Shown one piece after another: positions 45,793 to 54,779 of a stretch of DNA of 64,000 nucleotides. The DNA comes from Rhizobium leguminosarum (GTDB lineage Bacteria > Pseudomonadota > Alphaproteobacteria > Rhizobiales > Rhizobiaceae). Every line of letters begins with the position of its first letter. Position 1 is the stretch's first letter. The DNA lies in the NCBI RefSeq assembly GCF_001679785.1, contig NZ_CP016286.1, forward strand, positions 496,001-560,000, in the 5' to 3' direction. The notes under the pieces were generated by a model, which was not told the origin of the DNA, did no database searches, and saw only the letters and a program-made list of their open reading frames with translations. The position numbers and the translations under genes are program-made.

Positions 45793-46301
45793 CGCGCAAG
45801 CAGAAGCGCCTCGCGGTGATCGGCGGCGGCATGGGCTTCATCATCGCCGCCGTGCTGCTGGTCATGTTCGCCTTCAGCCAGTCGGTCGCCTATTTCTACA
45901 TGCCAGCCGATCTCGCCAAGACGCCGGTGGCGCCGGAAACCCGCATCCGCCTCGGCGGGCTGGTCGGCGAGGGCAGTGTCGTGCGCGGCACCGGCTCGAC
46001 GGTGGAATTTGCCGTCACCGACGGCAGCACCAATGCCGTGAAGGTCAAATATACCGGTATTCTCCCCGATCTCTTCCGCGAGGGCCAGGGTGTCGTCACC
46101 GAAGGCATGTTTGCCACTGGCACGAACGTCTTCGTCGCCGACACCGTGCTTGCCAAGCATGACGAGACCTATATGCCGAAGGATGTGGCCGACAGGCTGA
46201 AATCCCAGGGGCTGTGGAAGGAAGGCCAAGGCCAGGAAGGTCCTGGGAGGCAAGGCCCAGGAAAGGAAAGCCAAGCGCAGGAAGTGAAGGCGACGCCATG
46301 A
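45789..46301 (+). CDS. ccmE: Haem chaperone CcmE/CycJ
   Basis: 170 residues: '[20 protein letters not shown]' membrane anchor, then an OB-fold with '[14 protein letters not shown]', '[20 protein letters not shown]' and the haem-attachment '[14 protein letters not shown]' (His124, Tyr128). The periplasmic His covalently carries haem to CcmF. The C-terminal tail is unusual, with repeated Gln-Gly-Pro/Glu-Gly-Gln text ('[20 protein letters not shown]'). Overlaps ccmI and ccmF by 4 nt each. Confidence 0.94.
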   Translation: MTRKQKRLAVIGGGMGFIIAAVLLVMFAFSQSVAYFYMPADLAKTPVAPETRIRLGGLVGEGSVVRGTGSTVEFAVTDGSTNAVKVKYTGILPDLFREGQGVVTEGMFATGTNVFVADTVLAKHDETYMPKDVADRLKSQGLWKEGQGQEGPGRQGPGKESQAQEVKATP

Positions 46302-48286
46302 TCATCGAGATCGGCCATTACGCGCTGGTGCTGGCGCTCGCCACTGCGCTCATCCTCTCCATCGTGCCGGTAATCGGAGCCCGTCGTCACGACCGGGCGA
46401 TGATGGATGTGGCGACGATCGGCTCGCTGGCGATGTTTGCGCTCGTGGCTTTCTCCTTCGCCGTGCTGACCTATGCCCATGTCGTCTCGGATTTCTCGGT
46501 CGAGAACGTCTGGGAGAATTCGCATTCGCTGGTGCCGCTGCTCTATAAATATTCCGGCGTCTGGGGCAATCACGAGGGATCGATGATGCTCTGGCTGTTG
46601 ATCCTGACGCTGTTCAGCGCGCTGGTCGCCATCTTCGGCCGCAATCTGCCGGAGACGCTGAAGGCCAATGTGCTGGCCGTGCAGGCCTGGATTTCGGTCG
46701 CCTTCACGCTGTTCATCCTGTTGACCTCCAATCCCTTCCTCCGTCTCGATCCGGCGCCGGCCGAGGGCCGCGATCTCAATCCGGTTCTTCAGGATATCGG
46801 CCTCGCGATCCACCCGCCGCTGCTCTACCTCGGTTATGTCGGCTTCTCCGTCTGTTTCTCCTTTGCCGTCGCGGCCCTGCTGGAAGGGCGCATCGACGCC
46901 GCCTGGGCGCGCTGGGTGCGGCCCTGGACGCTGGCGGCCTGGACCTTTCTGACGCTTGGCATCGCCATGGGCTCCTATTGGGCCTATTACGAGCTCGGCT
47001 GGGGCGGCTGGTGGTTCTGGGACCCGGTGGAAAACGCCTCCTTCATGCCGTGGCTCGCCGGCACCGCACTGCTGCATTCGGCGCTCGTCATGGAAAAGCG
47101 CGAGGCGCTGAAGATCTGGACGGTGCTGCTTGCCATCCTCACCTTCTCGCTGTCGCTGATGGGCACCTTCCTGGTGCGCTCCGGCGTGCTGACCTCGGTG
47201 CATGCCTTTGCCAGCGACCCCTCCCGCGGCGTCTTCATTCTCTGCATCCTGCTGATCTTCATCGGTGGGGCGTTGTCGCTGTTTGCCTTCCGCGCGCCGA
47301 AGCTGTCGGCAGGCGGGCTGTTCGCGCCGATCTCGCGCGAGGGCGCGCTCGTCGTCAATAATCTGATCCTGACGGTCGCCTGCGGCACGGTGCTGACCGG
47401 CACGCTCTATCCGCTGCTGTTGGAAACGCTGACCGGCGACAAGATTTCCGTCGGAGCGCCCTTCTTCAACCTGACCTTCGGCCTGCTGATGGCGCCGCTC
47501 ATCGTCATCGTGCCTTTCGGGCCGATGCTTGCCTGGAAGCGCGGCGATCTACTCGGCGCCCTGCAGCGGCTCTATGTCGTCGCTGGTCTCGCCTTCCTTG
47601 CCGCGGTGGCCTTCTTCTATATCGAACATGGCGGGCCGGTGCTTTCGGTGCTCGGCCTCGCTGGCGGGCTGTTCCTTATCCTCGGTGCGGTGGCCGATCT
47701 CTGGTACCGTGCTGGCATCGGTAAGGTCGCGGGAAGTCTTGCCTGGCGCCGGCTTTCCGGCCTGCCGCGTTCGGCCTTCGGCACGGCGCTCGCCCATGCC
47801 GGGCTCGGCGTCACCGTGCTCGGCATCGTTGCCGTGACAACGTTCGAGAGCGAGTATGTCATCGAGATGAAGCCGGGGCAGGTGACCGAGGCCGGCGGTT
47901 ACAGCGTGCATTTCGACGGCATGCAGCCGGGAACCGGGCCGAACTATACCGAGGACCGCGGCCACTTCACCGTCCGGCGCGCCGGTGTCGCGGTTGCCGA
48001 TACCTGGTCGGCCAAGCGCCTCTACACCGCCCGCCAGATGCCGACGACAGAGGCGGGCATCCTGACCTTCGGGCTCAGCCAGCTCTATGTGTCGCTCGGT
48101 GACGCCACCAAGGACGGTGGTATCGTCGTGCGCATCTGGTGGAAGCCGTTCATTCTCTGCATCTGGGGCGGAGCGGTGTTCATGGCCTTCGGCGGCCTCG
48201 TCTCGCTCAGCGACCGGCGCCTGCGTGTCGGCGCCCCGCGCCGCAGGGCGAAACCGGCAGCTCCCGCAATGGAGCCGGCGGAATGA
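46298..48286 (+). CDS. ccmF: Cytochrome c haem lyase subunit CcmF/CycK
   Basis: 662 residues, about 14-15 helices. The tryptophan-rich WWD motif is intact: '[20 protein letters not shown]' (about 234-253), and histidines '[11 protein letters not shown]' and '[13 protein letters not shown]' for haem are present. CcmF attaches haem from CcmE to apocytochrome c with CcmH and CcmI. The start at 46298 overlaps the ccmE stop by 4 nt. Downstream, a MITE-like repeat separates it from ccmH, unlike the tight spacing of the other ccm genes. Confidence 0.95.
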   Translation: MIIEIGHYALVLALATALILSIVPVIGARRHDRAMMDVATIGSLAMFALVAFSFAVLTYAHVVSDFSVENVWENSHSLVPLLYKYSGVWGNHEGSMMLWLLILTLFSALVAIFGRNLPETLKANVLAVQAWISVAFTLFILLTSNPFLRLDPAPAEGRDLNPVLQDIGLAIHPPLLYLGYVGFSVCFSFAVAALLEGRIDAAWARWVRPWTLAAWTFLTLGIAMGSYWAYYELGWGGWWFWDPVENASFMPWLAGTALLHSALVMEKREALKIWTVLLAILTFSLSLMGTFLVRSGVLTSVHAFASDPSRGVFILCILLIFIGGALSLFAFRAPKLSAGGLFAPISREGALVVNNLILTVACGTVLTGTLYPLLLETLTGDKISVGAPFFNLTFGLLMAPLIVIVPFGPMLAWKRGDLLGALQRLYVVAGLAFLAAVAFFYIEHGGPVLSVLGLAGGLFLILGAVADLWYRAGIGKVAGSLAWRRLSGLPRSAFGTALAHAGLGVTVLGIVAVTTFESEYVIEMKPGQVTEAGGYSVHFDGMQPGTGPNYTEDRGHFTVRRAGVAVADTWSAKRLYTARQMPTTEAGILTFGLSQLYVSLGDATKDGGIVVRIWWKPFILCIWGGAVFMAFGGLVSLSDRRLRVGAPRRRAKPAAPAMEPAE

Positions 48287-48300
48287 TGCGCTCACGGCCT

Positions 48301-48457
48301 CCCTCATTCCTGTGCTTGTCACAGGAATCCAGCGCGCCCAAGCCCTTGGGCGCTGGAGACTCTTATTTGCAAAAAGGTTCATTCACGGCGCAGACGCGCC
48401 GTGGCTGGATTCCTGTGACATCCCTCGGGCATTGCCCTGAGGACACAGGAATGAGGG
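48301..48457. repeat. MITE-like palindromic element between ccmF and ccmH
   Basis: Outer 14-bp inverted repeats CCCTCATTCCTGTG (48301-48314) and CACAGGAATGAGGG (48444-48457) are perfect. Inner repeats CACAGGAATCCAGC (48320-48333) and GCTGGATTCCTGTG (48404-48417) are also perfect. Three further hairpins lie inside: GCGCCCAAG/CTTGGGCGC, ACGGCGC/GCGCCGT and CCTCGGGC/GCCCTGAGG. No ORF inside. The right terminus contains an ATG in frame with ccmH. Confidence 0.88.
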
Positions 48458-48483
48458 AAGGAGAGGTTAGGCGCGTCTCGCAA

Positions 48484-48948
48484 ATGTCGCGGCTTCTCTC
48501 TCGCCTTCTCATCGTCCTTTTCGTTCTCTTTGCGCCCGTTTCCGCCTTCGCCGTCAATCCGGACGAGGTGCTGGCCGATCCGGCGCTCGAATCGCGCGCC
48601 CGCGCCCTTTCGGCGGAACTGCGCTGCATGGTCTGCCAGAACCAGTCGATCGACGATTCCAACGCCGATCTGGCCAAGGACCTGCGCCTGCTGGTGCGCG
48701 AGCGCATCGCCGATGGCGACAGCGACGAGGCGGTGCTGACCTATATCGTCTCGCGCTACGGCGAGTTCGTGCTGTTGAAGCCGCGTGTCAGCATGAAGAC
48801 GGTGCTGCTCTGGGGTGCGCCTGTGCTGCTGGTCCTTGCCGGCGGACTGTCGCTGCTGGTCTTTGCGCGCAAGAGAGCGGGCAAGCCGACCGGCAGCAAG
48901 CTGACGGCCGATGAACAGGCGAAGCTGAGCGAGCTTCTGAAAAAGTAG
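48484..48948 (+). CDS. ccmH: Cytochrome c maturation protein CcmH/CycL
   Basis: 154 residues. Signal '[20 protein letters not shown]', then the redox motif '[20 protein letters not shown]' (Cys-x-x-Cys), '[12 protein letters not shown]', a C-terminal helix ('[20 protein letters not shown]') and a basic tail. CcmH reduces the apocytochrome haem-binding cysteines in the periplasm. ATG 48451 in the same frame lies in the repeat end and would add 11 residues; 48484 gives a normal signal peptide. Last gene of the ccm set; followed by an inserted leftward gene cluster. Confidence 0.94.
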   Translation: MSRLLSRLLIVLFVLFAPVSAFAVNPDEVLADPALESRARALSAELRCMVCQNQSIDDSNADLAKDLRLLVRERIADGDSDEAVLTYIVSRYGEFVLLKPRVSMKTVLLWGAPVLLVLAGGLSLLVFARKRAGKPTGSKLTADEQAKLSELLKK

Positions 48949-48967
48949 GCGGCCGCCGGCGGCAACA

Positions 48968-49621
48968 CTATGAAAGGACCCCGACTTGAGGCTGAGTTTT
49001 CAGAAGCGACAGCAATTCATTGGTCGTAACAATGAGTTCCTGAAGTTGCCCGGCGGATGGCTGCAGATCCACGTTGCCGTGGATGAGCTGGTTGCGAATA
49101 TTCGCCATATTCCTCAGTAACTCTGCCTGGGTCGGGGTCACAAATCCACCGGCAGCGAGAAGCTCGACAACCCGTCCAGGCGTTTGCGGCTTGATTGTTT
49201 CGCTTGGTTCGAGATTTCGGGCGATTGCTTCAAGAGAGGCCCATGCCAGCAAGAGCGCGGCTCTTGCATCAGCCAGCTTATCCAAATTTGCGACGGCCTG
49301 CTCAATTGACGAAAGGCTCGCAATCGGCACCTGCCGCTCGCCGTCGCCGCCATAGATGACCTCGAGACGCCAATCGGGATGACCCGCTAATATTTCTCTC
49401 AATCTGCGGATTTTCGATTGTGCTGTCGGACTACCCTTGGTGACGACCTCTACAATTATGTTGTCATCCGGCCCGGTCGCAACGGCGTCAGCGTCATAGT
49501 CGGCAAGGAAGGGAGGGAGATCTGCTCTGGCTGGACGGCGCACAACCCTATAGCCCCGCGCATTGAGGCGCGGCAGGTATTCATCGAGCGCGTTTCTTTC
49601 GGCTGCGGCGAAATCGATCAT
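48968..49621 (-). CDS. PD-(D/E)XK-like plus HEPN domain protein, candidate defence effector
   Basis: 217 residues. N-terminal 'MIDFAAAERNALDEYLPRLN' leads to 'FLADYDADAVATGPDDNIIV' then 'EVVTKG': the order strand-Asp, strand-Glu, Lys resembles the PD-(D/E)XK fold, although the E-x3-K spacing is irregular, so activity is doubtful. The C-terminal half 'LLLAWASLEAIARNL' and 'RNMANIRNQLIHGNVDL' has the HEPN signature R-x4-H (Arg176...His181), the active site of many RNase toxins. It overlaps the RusA-like gene by one base (TAATG). By position the last gene of the three-gene insertion. The role is inference. Confidence 0.65.
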   Translation of the reverse strand: MIDFAAAERNALDEYLPRLNARGYRVVRRPARADLPPFLADYDADAVATGPDDNIIVEVVTKGSPTAQSKIRRLREILAGHPDWRLEVIYGGDGERQVPIASLSSIEQAVANLDKLADARAALLLAWASLEAIARNLEPSETIKPQTPGRVVELLAAGGFVTPTQAELLRNMANIRNQLIHGNVDLQPSAGQLQELIVTTNELLSLLKTQPQVGVLS

Positions 49622-50037
49622 TAGAAAACTGCTTCCTCAGGGACTGCATCCACACGAATATAGAGGATCGGGTCCTCCTCTCCTAGTGCCTCTACCAATG
49701 TGTCGGAGGGATTGGAAAACGCGGCCCTTGCTTCCGGACCAAACCTTTGAACCAGCACTCGATCAATTAGACTATCATCGAGGTAGACGGAGGGGATCAT
49801 CGCGTCGAGTGTTAGCTTGACTATGTTGTCGATGTCGCCGGTCATTGCGGCTTGCGGAAAATAGAAGAGGGTTACCGCCAAGCGAGCTTCGTCGAACGAC
49901 CAAGCTCCCTCCGGAAGTGCCCCGGCTGCCGCTTCGGCAACCCTTGCCTTCCATTCCTGCCTTGCCGCCGTAAGGACGCTTTGCGAGCTAACAGGGGTTC
50001 CGATCACGTTGAATTCGAACGGCAGATCCGGCCACAT
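49621..50037 (-). CDS. RusA-like endonuclease
   Basis: 138 residues. 'FNVIGTPVSSQS' at the N-terminus is followed by the RusA core 'MTGDIDNIVKLTLDAMIPSV' and 'YLDDSLIDRVLVQRF': Asp70-Asn71, Lys74, Asp78 and Asp87-Asp88 are the expected metal-binding and catalytic residues. RusA enzymes cut Holliday junctions; phage and plasmid copies are common. No phage genes are nearby. It overlaps the HEPN gene by one base, and a 220-bp gap, likely a promoter, separates it from the upstream helicase gene. Weak ribosome site. Confidence 0.75.
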   Translation of the reverse strand: MWPDLPFEFNVIGTPVSSQSVLTAARQEWKARVAEAAAGALPEGAWSFDEARLAVTLFYFPQAAMTGDIDNIVKLTLDAMIPSVYLDDSLIDRVLVQRFGPEARAAFSNPSDTLVEALGEEDPILYIRVDAVPEEAVF

Positions 50038-50257
50038 AAGTTTCCGTTATTTTTTGAATCAGAGGTGCCTGCCAAGCATAGAGCGACTTCAACATCCCGA
50101 CAACACGCCGCCTCTACCCTTATACGGTGTAAAGTAGGCGGATCGCTCGTCTGGCACTTGGGAACGAGGGCTTAATCCAAGAGGCCAATCTACGCCTTTG
50201 CGACTTCGTGAAGAAGACACCGTTGTGATCGGAACGATGTGACTTTGAAAGCATCGG

Positions 50258-52789
50258 CTAGCTGGTGCCGTCCTTGAGGTGGCCGGCTTTCAGCCGGTCA
50301 AATACGGCTAGGGGCTGCCATTCGGGTGCATCGCCGTATTCCGAGGCCTTCGCGTACTTCTCGAGAGGCGTAAGCTTTGAAAGCGCGGCTGCTGCGTTGA
50401 TGAAGGCGTTCTGCAATTCCTTCATCGTACTCCGATCTGCGAAGAACATGTCACTCGACGGGTTACTGCTTTCGGTGACGGTCTTTGATTCAGTGTATAC
50501 GAGGATGCCCGGAACCATATATTTAGGGTAATTTGTCTTGGTCCACTCAAGGTGCTGGTAGATCTGACCAATTTCTTCGGAATTGAGAGTATTCCCTTGA
50601 AGTTTGTCCGTCTTCAGCTCAATAGGAATCGCGATCCGGGTGTGATGGTCGACCCACAGATTGTCCGGACCGTCGTTCTCGTCTGTATCTGGCCGCCGGG
50701 AGTCAAATCCCAGTGTCGCTCCGATGACACGCACTGCCTCTTCAGCTTTCTTGTGTGAGGGGTCTCCGAATGCAGCTTCGCTGGAGGTGATAAACTTCGA
50801 TACTTTGCGGTTGGCCTCCGGAACCGTCAATGCGCAGTACTCGCGTAGGCCTTCCTCGATAACGGATTTGACCGCATGGAGAACACCGACATCCAGTTGC
50901 TCTTGCCTCGGAAGCGGCAGCTTTCCCCCAAGTCGGTTTCTGGCTTCATCGAACCAGTCGAACATCGGCTCTGATCGACCAAGAATACAGTTGGCAGCAC
51001 CGAGCCAGATGGAGTACCAGCCCGCAAGGCGCGGATTCTTTAGACGAACCTCTTCAATGATTTCCTCGAATTGGCTCATCGCGCCGATATGGTCTCCCTG
51101 CCATAGACGTATAATGAAGTTCGCTTCACGTTTCGCCAGCTCATCATCGAACTTCGTGTAATCTTCTCTATCACTTATGCGCTTTTCGTCGATCGGGTTT
51201 TGTCCAATCTGCGCTTGGTAGTACGCCAGCCACTGCGGGTCGCGCTCGATGATCTGAGTGACGATTGATTCAATTTTCTCCAAAGTCATGTCGCGGAGCT
51301 GATCGCAAAACTCTTCAGAGAGGCGTATCTGCTCCTGCAGGACTTTAGGAAAATAGGCTTGGTTCGCAACGTTCCGGAGCCAGTTTTCCGCGTCGCTCGA
51401 GTAGATGAAATATATCCCATAATCGTTCTTGCCGCGATTGATCCGGCCGAAAAGTTGCGTGAACCTGTTGGCGACGCGCGGGAAGAAAGTTTGATCCAGT
51501 TTGATTCTGTCAAACAGGTACCGCTCGAGTTGCGCCGAGCCGATAGGCACCCCGTCAACAGCCATCACACGGCAGTCATCGTCGGGCAGGTCGATGCCGT
51601 CATATCGTCCAACCAGGATAAAGGCGCCTGTAGGGTTCAATCTGAATTCGTTGAGTTTTTGGGTAAATGTCTCCGCCGTCTTGGGCGGTGAGGCGAATTC
51701 ATCCCATTTGTCCGCTGCCTTCTCGGTCGGTGTCGCTATCAAAACGTTGGTGCTCCTACTGAGATGCTGGAGCCCTTTGACGTCGTCGCAATACTTGCCA
51801 AGGGCCGATCCGAAGAGCATCAGACGTTCGCCTAGCCCTGCATCGACATCCGGTTCAATTACTCGCGGTGATCTTCCGAATGCCCTGATGATATCGCCCT
51901 TTGACTGAACTGTTGCCGAAAGGAACACCTTAGGCACGTTTTTCTCTTCCAAGGCTGCGACTTGCAGCGCGGGTATAAACGGAGGAGTTATTTCGATTAC
52001 GAACTTGCTTATTGTGATCGCACAATATTGCAAATGTCCCCGGAGGTAATCGAAGGGAAGTTGCAGTGAGATATCCCCGTCAACGTGGGGCGCGAGTGTC
52101 GCCTGAAACTCATGACTGCGATTGTGGACTCCGTTTGGAGGACACAGGGCAACCGACCCGGCCGAAAAATCGGAAACAACCTGTTCGAAGTTGTATAGTT
52201 GACCAATATCCTGAAAGCATTGGCGGATAACGTTCGCCAATTGTGCATACAAGACTTCATGCTTGGCCTTCTTGATAGTGAGCGTGAACGCCTCTCGAAC
52301 CAAACGCTCTCCAACATGCGCATCGTCGAAGATGATTGCGCCAGGGGCGTGCTGCCCACGAAACTTGTTCCGCGTATTGAAGAGAGCCTGATAAGTCGTC
52401 ACGCAGAATGATTTTGACTGCGCAAAGTTCTGATCCGAAAAACTCTGCTGATGATACGTGGTGGGGTTGATACCTATACCGCTCGCCTCACGGATTGTCT
52501 GATGGATGAGGTCGATCGTCGGACAAACGTAGACAACGTTCCGGATACCCTGCAACAAGTAACTTTGCGCGATTAGAACACCGACCAGCGTCTTTCCCGC
52601 TCCAGTATACATCGAGATCAATGTATCTTGCTTGGAATTCTTATACCAATCGTCAAGTGCCTGCGCCTGACCCTGCCAAAGTTCCTTGATTTTCGCTTTT
52701 CCTGACGGCCTGCTACGGAAGATGTCTCGGGGATTCGGTGAGGCGCTCTTCGCCTTCGGTTTATCAAGATCGCCAAAATCGAATACCAT
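50258..52789 (-). CDS. SF2 helicase fused to C-terminal PD-(D/E)XK-like nuclease
   Basis: 843 residues from ATG 52789 with GGAGG 5 nt upstream. SF2 motifs: Walker A 'MYTGAGKTLVG' (about 60-70), DEAD-type 'AIIFDDAHVGE' (DDAH, 155-158), motif III 'VFLSATVQ' (291-293), and 'TQLFGRINRGK' (about 444-454) as motif VI. About 250 residues of unassigned sequence follow. Near the end 'NLWVDHHTRIAIPIELKTDK' places Asp714, Glu724 and Lys726 as a PD-(D/E)XK-like site. The family resembles helicase-nucleases of restriction and anti-phage systems. Codon use is AT-richer than the flanking ccm and degP genes, pointing to horizontal acquisition. Confidence 0.8.
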   Translation of the reverse strand: MVFDFGDLDKPKAKSASPNPRDIFRSRPSGKAKIKELWQGQAQALDDWYKNSKQDTLISMYTGAGKTLVGVLIAQSYLLQGIRNVVYVCPTIDLIHQTIREASGIGINPTTYHQQSFSDQNFAQSKSFCVTTYQALFNTRNKFRGQHAPGAIIFDDAHVGERLVREAFTLTIKKAKHEVLYAQLANVIRQCFQDIGQLYNFEQVVSDFSAGSVALCPPNGVHNRSHEFQATLAPHVDGDISLQLPFDYLRGHLQYCAITISKFVIEITPPFIPALQVAALEEKNVPKVFLSATVQSKGDIIRAFGRSPRVIEPDVDAGLGERLMLFGSALGKYCDDVKGLQHLSRSTNVLIATPTEKAADKWDEFASPPKTAETFTQKLNEFRLNPTGAFILVGRYDGIDLPDDDCRVMAVDGVPIGSAQLERYLFDRIKLDQTFFPRVANRFTQLFGRINRGKNDYGIYFIYSSDAENWLRNVANQAYFPKVLQEQIRLSEEFCDQLRDMTLEKIESIVTQIIERDPQWLAYYQAQIGQNPIDEKRISDREDYTKFDDELAKREANFIIRLWQGDHIGAMSQFEEIIEEVRLKNPRLAGWYSIWLGAANCILGRSEPMFDWFDEARNRLGGKLPLPRQEQLDVGVLHAVKSVIEEGLREYCALTVPEANRKVSKFITSSEAAFGDPSHKKAEEAVRVIGATLGFDSRRPDTDENDGPDNLWVDHHTRIAIPIELKTDKLQGNTLNSEEIGQIYQHLEWTKTNYPKYMVPGILVYTESKTVTESSNPSSDMFFADRSTMKELQNAFINAAAALSKLTPLEKYAKASEYGDAPEWQPLAVFDRLKAGHLKDGTS

Positions 52790-53117
52790 ACCCACCTCCC
52801 TCACAACTTCCCGGAGAGTATTCGGCGTCAGAATAAAATCAATAGGTGGCGACTTTCCGCTCCAGATATTTCTTTCAATGCATCCAGTTCTGGCGTTGGT
52901 CTTGAACAGCCGACCCTAGCGGAAACACTGATGACCGTCGCTACCCTGCTGCACCACGTGCCAGGGTCATCAAACCATTGGGTTTGGCCGAAACCAAACA
53001 TTACGAACTTTTCATTGGCCGGACAGTTCGCAGTAAGGTGCGGCGTCCTATATCTTTCTTCATCGACTGATCCGGCGTCGCCGGTCTGAAGATCTAAGAA
53101 CAAGAGAAGGTGCTCCA
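52790..53117. other. Intergenic region between the inserted cluster and degP
   Basis: About 330 bases holding the helicase promoter (leftward) and degP promoter (rightward). Frames here are short and without ribosome sites. The degP ATG is preceded by GAGAAGG about 8-14 nt upstream. It probably marks the right junction of the insertion. Confidence 0.45.
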
Positions 53118-54704
53118 ATGCTCAAGAATTTCAACGGACGTCCGTCCCTCGCTACTGTGCTCAAGGCTTCTACCGTCGCCGGTATCGCAGCCGCTGTGCT
53201 CGCAACCGGCGTTCCGCTCGAAATCACCCGGTCTTATGCCGAAGCTGTCAAGGTTCAGGCGCCTGCCGTTCCGAGCTTCGCCAATGTCGTCGACGCCGTT
53301 TCGCCGGCCGTCGTTTCCGTCCGGGTCGAAAACCGCGTCAATCCCGTCTCCGACAACAACAATGACGGCTTCTCCTTCGATTTCAACGGCCGCGGCTTCG
53401 ACGACCTTCCCGATGATCATCCGCTGAAGCGGTTCTTCAAGCAGTTCGGCCAGGATCCGAATGATCAGCAGGGCCATTCCAGGCGCTTCGGCCAGAACGG
53501 CCCGAATGGTGGTCCGGGCGGCAAGGGTCGCCTCCGCCCCGTCGCCCAGGGCTCCGGCTTCTTCATCTCCGAGGACGGCTATATCGTCACCAACAACCAC
53601 GTCGTTTCTGATGGCCAGGCCTTCGTCGCTGTCACGAATGACGGCACCGAACTCGATGCCAAGCTGATCGGCAAGGATCCGCGCACCGACCTCGCCGTGC
53701 TGAAGGTCGACGGCAAGGGCAAGAAGTTCACCTACGTCAACTGGGCAGACGACAACAACGTCCGCGTCGGCGACTGGGTCGTTGCCGTCGGCAACCCCTT
53801 CGGCCTCGGCGGCACGGTCACAGCCGGCATCGTCTCGGCTCGCGGCCGCGATATCGGCTCCGGTCCTTATGACGATTACCTGCAGGTGGATGCCGCCGTG
53901 AACCGCGGCAACTCCGGCGGTCCGACCTTCAATCTCAGCGGCGAAGTCGTCGGCATCAACACCGCGATCTTCTCGCCGTCGGGCGGCAGCGTCGGCATCG
54001 CCTTCGCCATTCCCGCCTCGACCGCCAAGGATGTCGTCGCCGATCTGATGAAGGATGGCCAGGTCTCGCGTGGCTGGCTGGGTGTCCAGATCCAGCCGGT
54101 GACCAAGGATATCGCCGAATCCATCGGTCTCTCCGAGCCGAGCGGCGCCCTGGTCGTGGCCCCGCAGGCCGGATCGCCGGGTGACAAGGCCGGCATGAAG
54201 GCCGGCGACGTCGTCACCGCGCTGAACGGTGAGACGATCAAGGATGCGCGTGATCTCAGCCGCCGCATCGGCGCGATGCAGCCGGGCAGCAAGGTCGAGC
54301 TTTCAGTCTGGCGCGCCGGCAAGGCCCAGCCTCTCACCGTCGAACTCGGCACGCTGCCGATCGACCAGAAGGATGCGTCTGCCGATGACAACAATCAGCC
54401 GCAGCAGCCTGAGGCACCGGCTTCCGAAAAGGCGCTTGCCGATCTCGGCCTGACGGTCGGCCCGTCTGACGACGGCAAGGGCCTGGCGATAACAGACATC
54501 GATCCGAACTCCGACGCCGCTGACAAGGGCATCAAGGAAGGCGAAAAGATCACCTCGGTCAACAACCAGGAGGTCTCCAGCGCCGACGATATCGTCAAGG
54601 TGCTGAACCAGGCAAAGAAGGACGGGCGCACCCGCGCGCTCTTCCAGATACAGTCCAATGAAGGAAGCCGTTTCGTAGCGCTTCCGATCAACGGCCAGGG
54701 CTGA
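53118..54704 (+). CDS. degP: Periplasmic serine protease DegP/HtrA
   Basis: 528 residues. N-terminal export signal ('ATVLKASTVAGIAAAVLATG'), trypsin-like domain with complete triad His161 ('VTNNHVVSD'), Asp191 ('RTDLAVLKV') and Ser266 ('AAVNRGNSGGPTF'), then two PDZ domains ('VVAPQAGSPGDKAGMKAGDV' and 'ITDIDPNSDAADKGIKEGEK'). A Gly/Asn/Arg-rich loop lies before the protease domain. Envelope quality-control protease and chaperone. A strong terminator (54720-54751) follows, then a two-component pair. In other rhizobia degP directly follows ccmH, so the three-gene cluster interrupts this order. Confidence 0.95.
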   Translation: MLKNFNGRPSLATVLKASTVAGIAAAVLATGVPLEITRSYAEAVKVQAPAVPSFANVVDAVSPAVVSVRVENRVNPVSDNNNDGFSFDFNGRGFDDLPDDHPLKRFFKQFGQDPNDQQGHSRRFGQNGPNGGPGGKGRLRPVAQGSGFFISEDGYIVTNNHVVSDGQAFVAVTNDGTELDAKLIGKDPRTDLAVLKVDGKGKKFTYVNWADDNNVRVGDWVVAVGNPFGLGGTVTAGIVSARGRDIGSGPYDDYLQVDAAVNRGNSGGPTFNLSGEVVGINTAIFSPSGGSVGIAFAIPASTAKDVVADLMKDGQVSRGWLGVQIQPVTKDIAESIGLSEPSGALVVAPQAGSPGDKAGMKAGDVVTALNGETIKDARDLSRRIGAMQPGSKVELSVWRAGKAQPLTVELGTLPIDQKDASADDNNQPQQPEAPASEKALADLGLTVGPSDDGKGLAITDIDPNSDAADKGIKEGEKITSVNNQEVSSADDIVKVLNQAKKDGRTRALFQIQSNEGSRFVALPINGQG

Positions 54705-54719
54705 TCCTCAAGACAACAC

Positions 54720-54751
54720 GAGCCGTGCGGACGTAGCTCCGCGCGGCTCGA
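54720..54751 (+). terminator. Intrinsic terminator after degP
   Basis: CGAGCCGTGCGGA, loop CGTAGC, TCCGCGCGGCTCG: a 13-bp stem with one G:T-type mismatch, followed by ATTCTTCTGCCTTTT. Starts 16 bases after the degP stop and ends 28 bases before the response-regulator start. Confidence 0.75.
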
Positions 54752-54779
54752 TTCTTCTGCCTTTTGAAGGATGATCACG

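Noticed and set aside
52828..53118. Open frame on the - strand before degP
   Set aside because: Lies in the promoter region of both flanking genes, lacks a ribosome site and any protein-like pattern.
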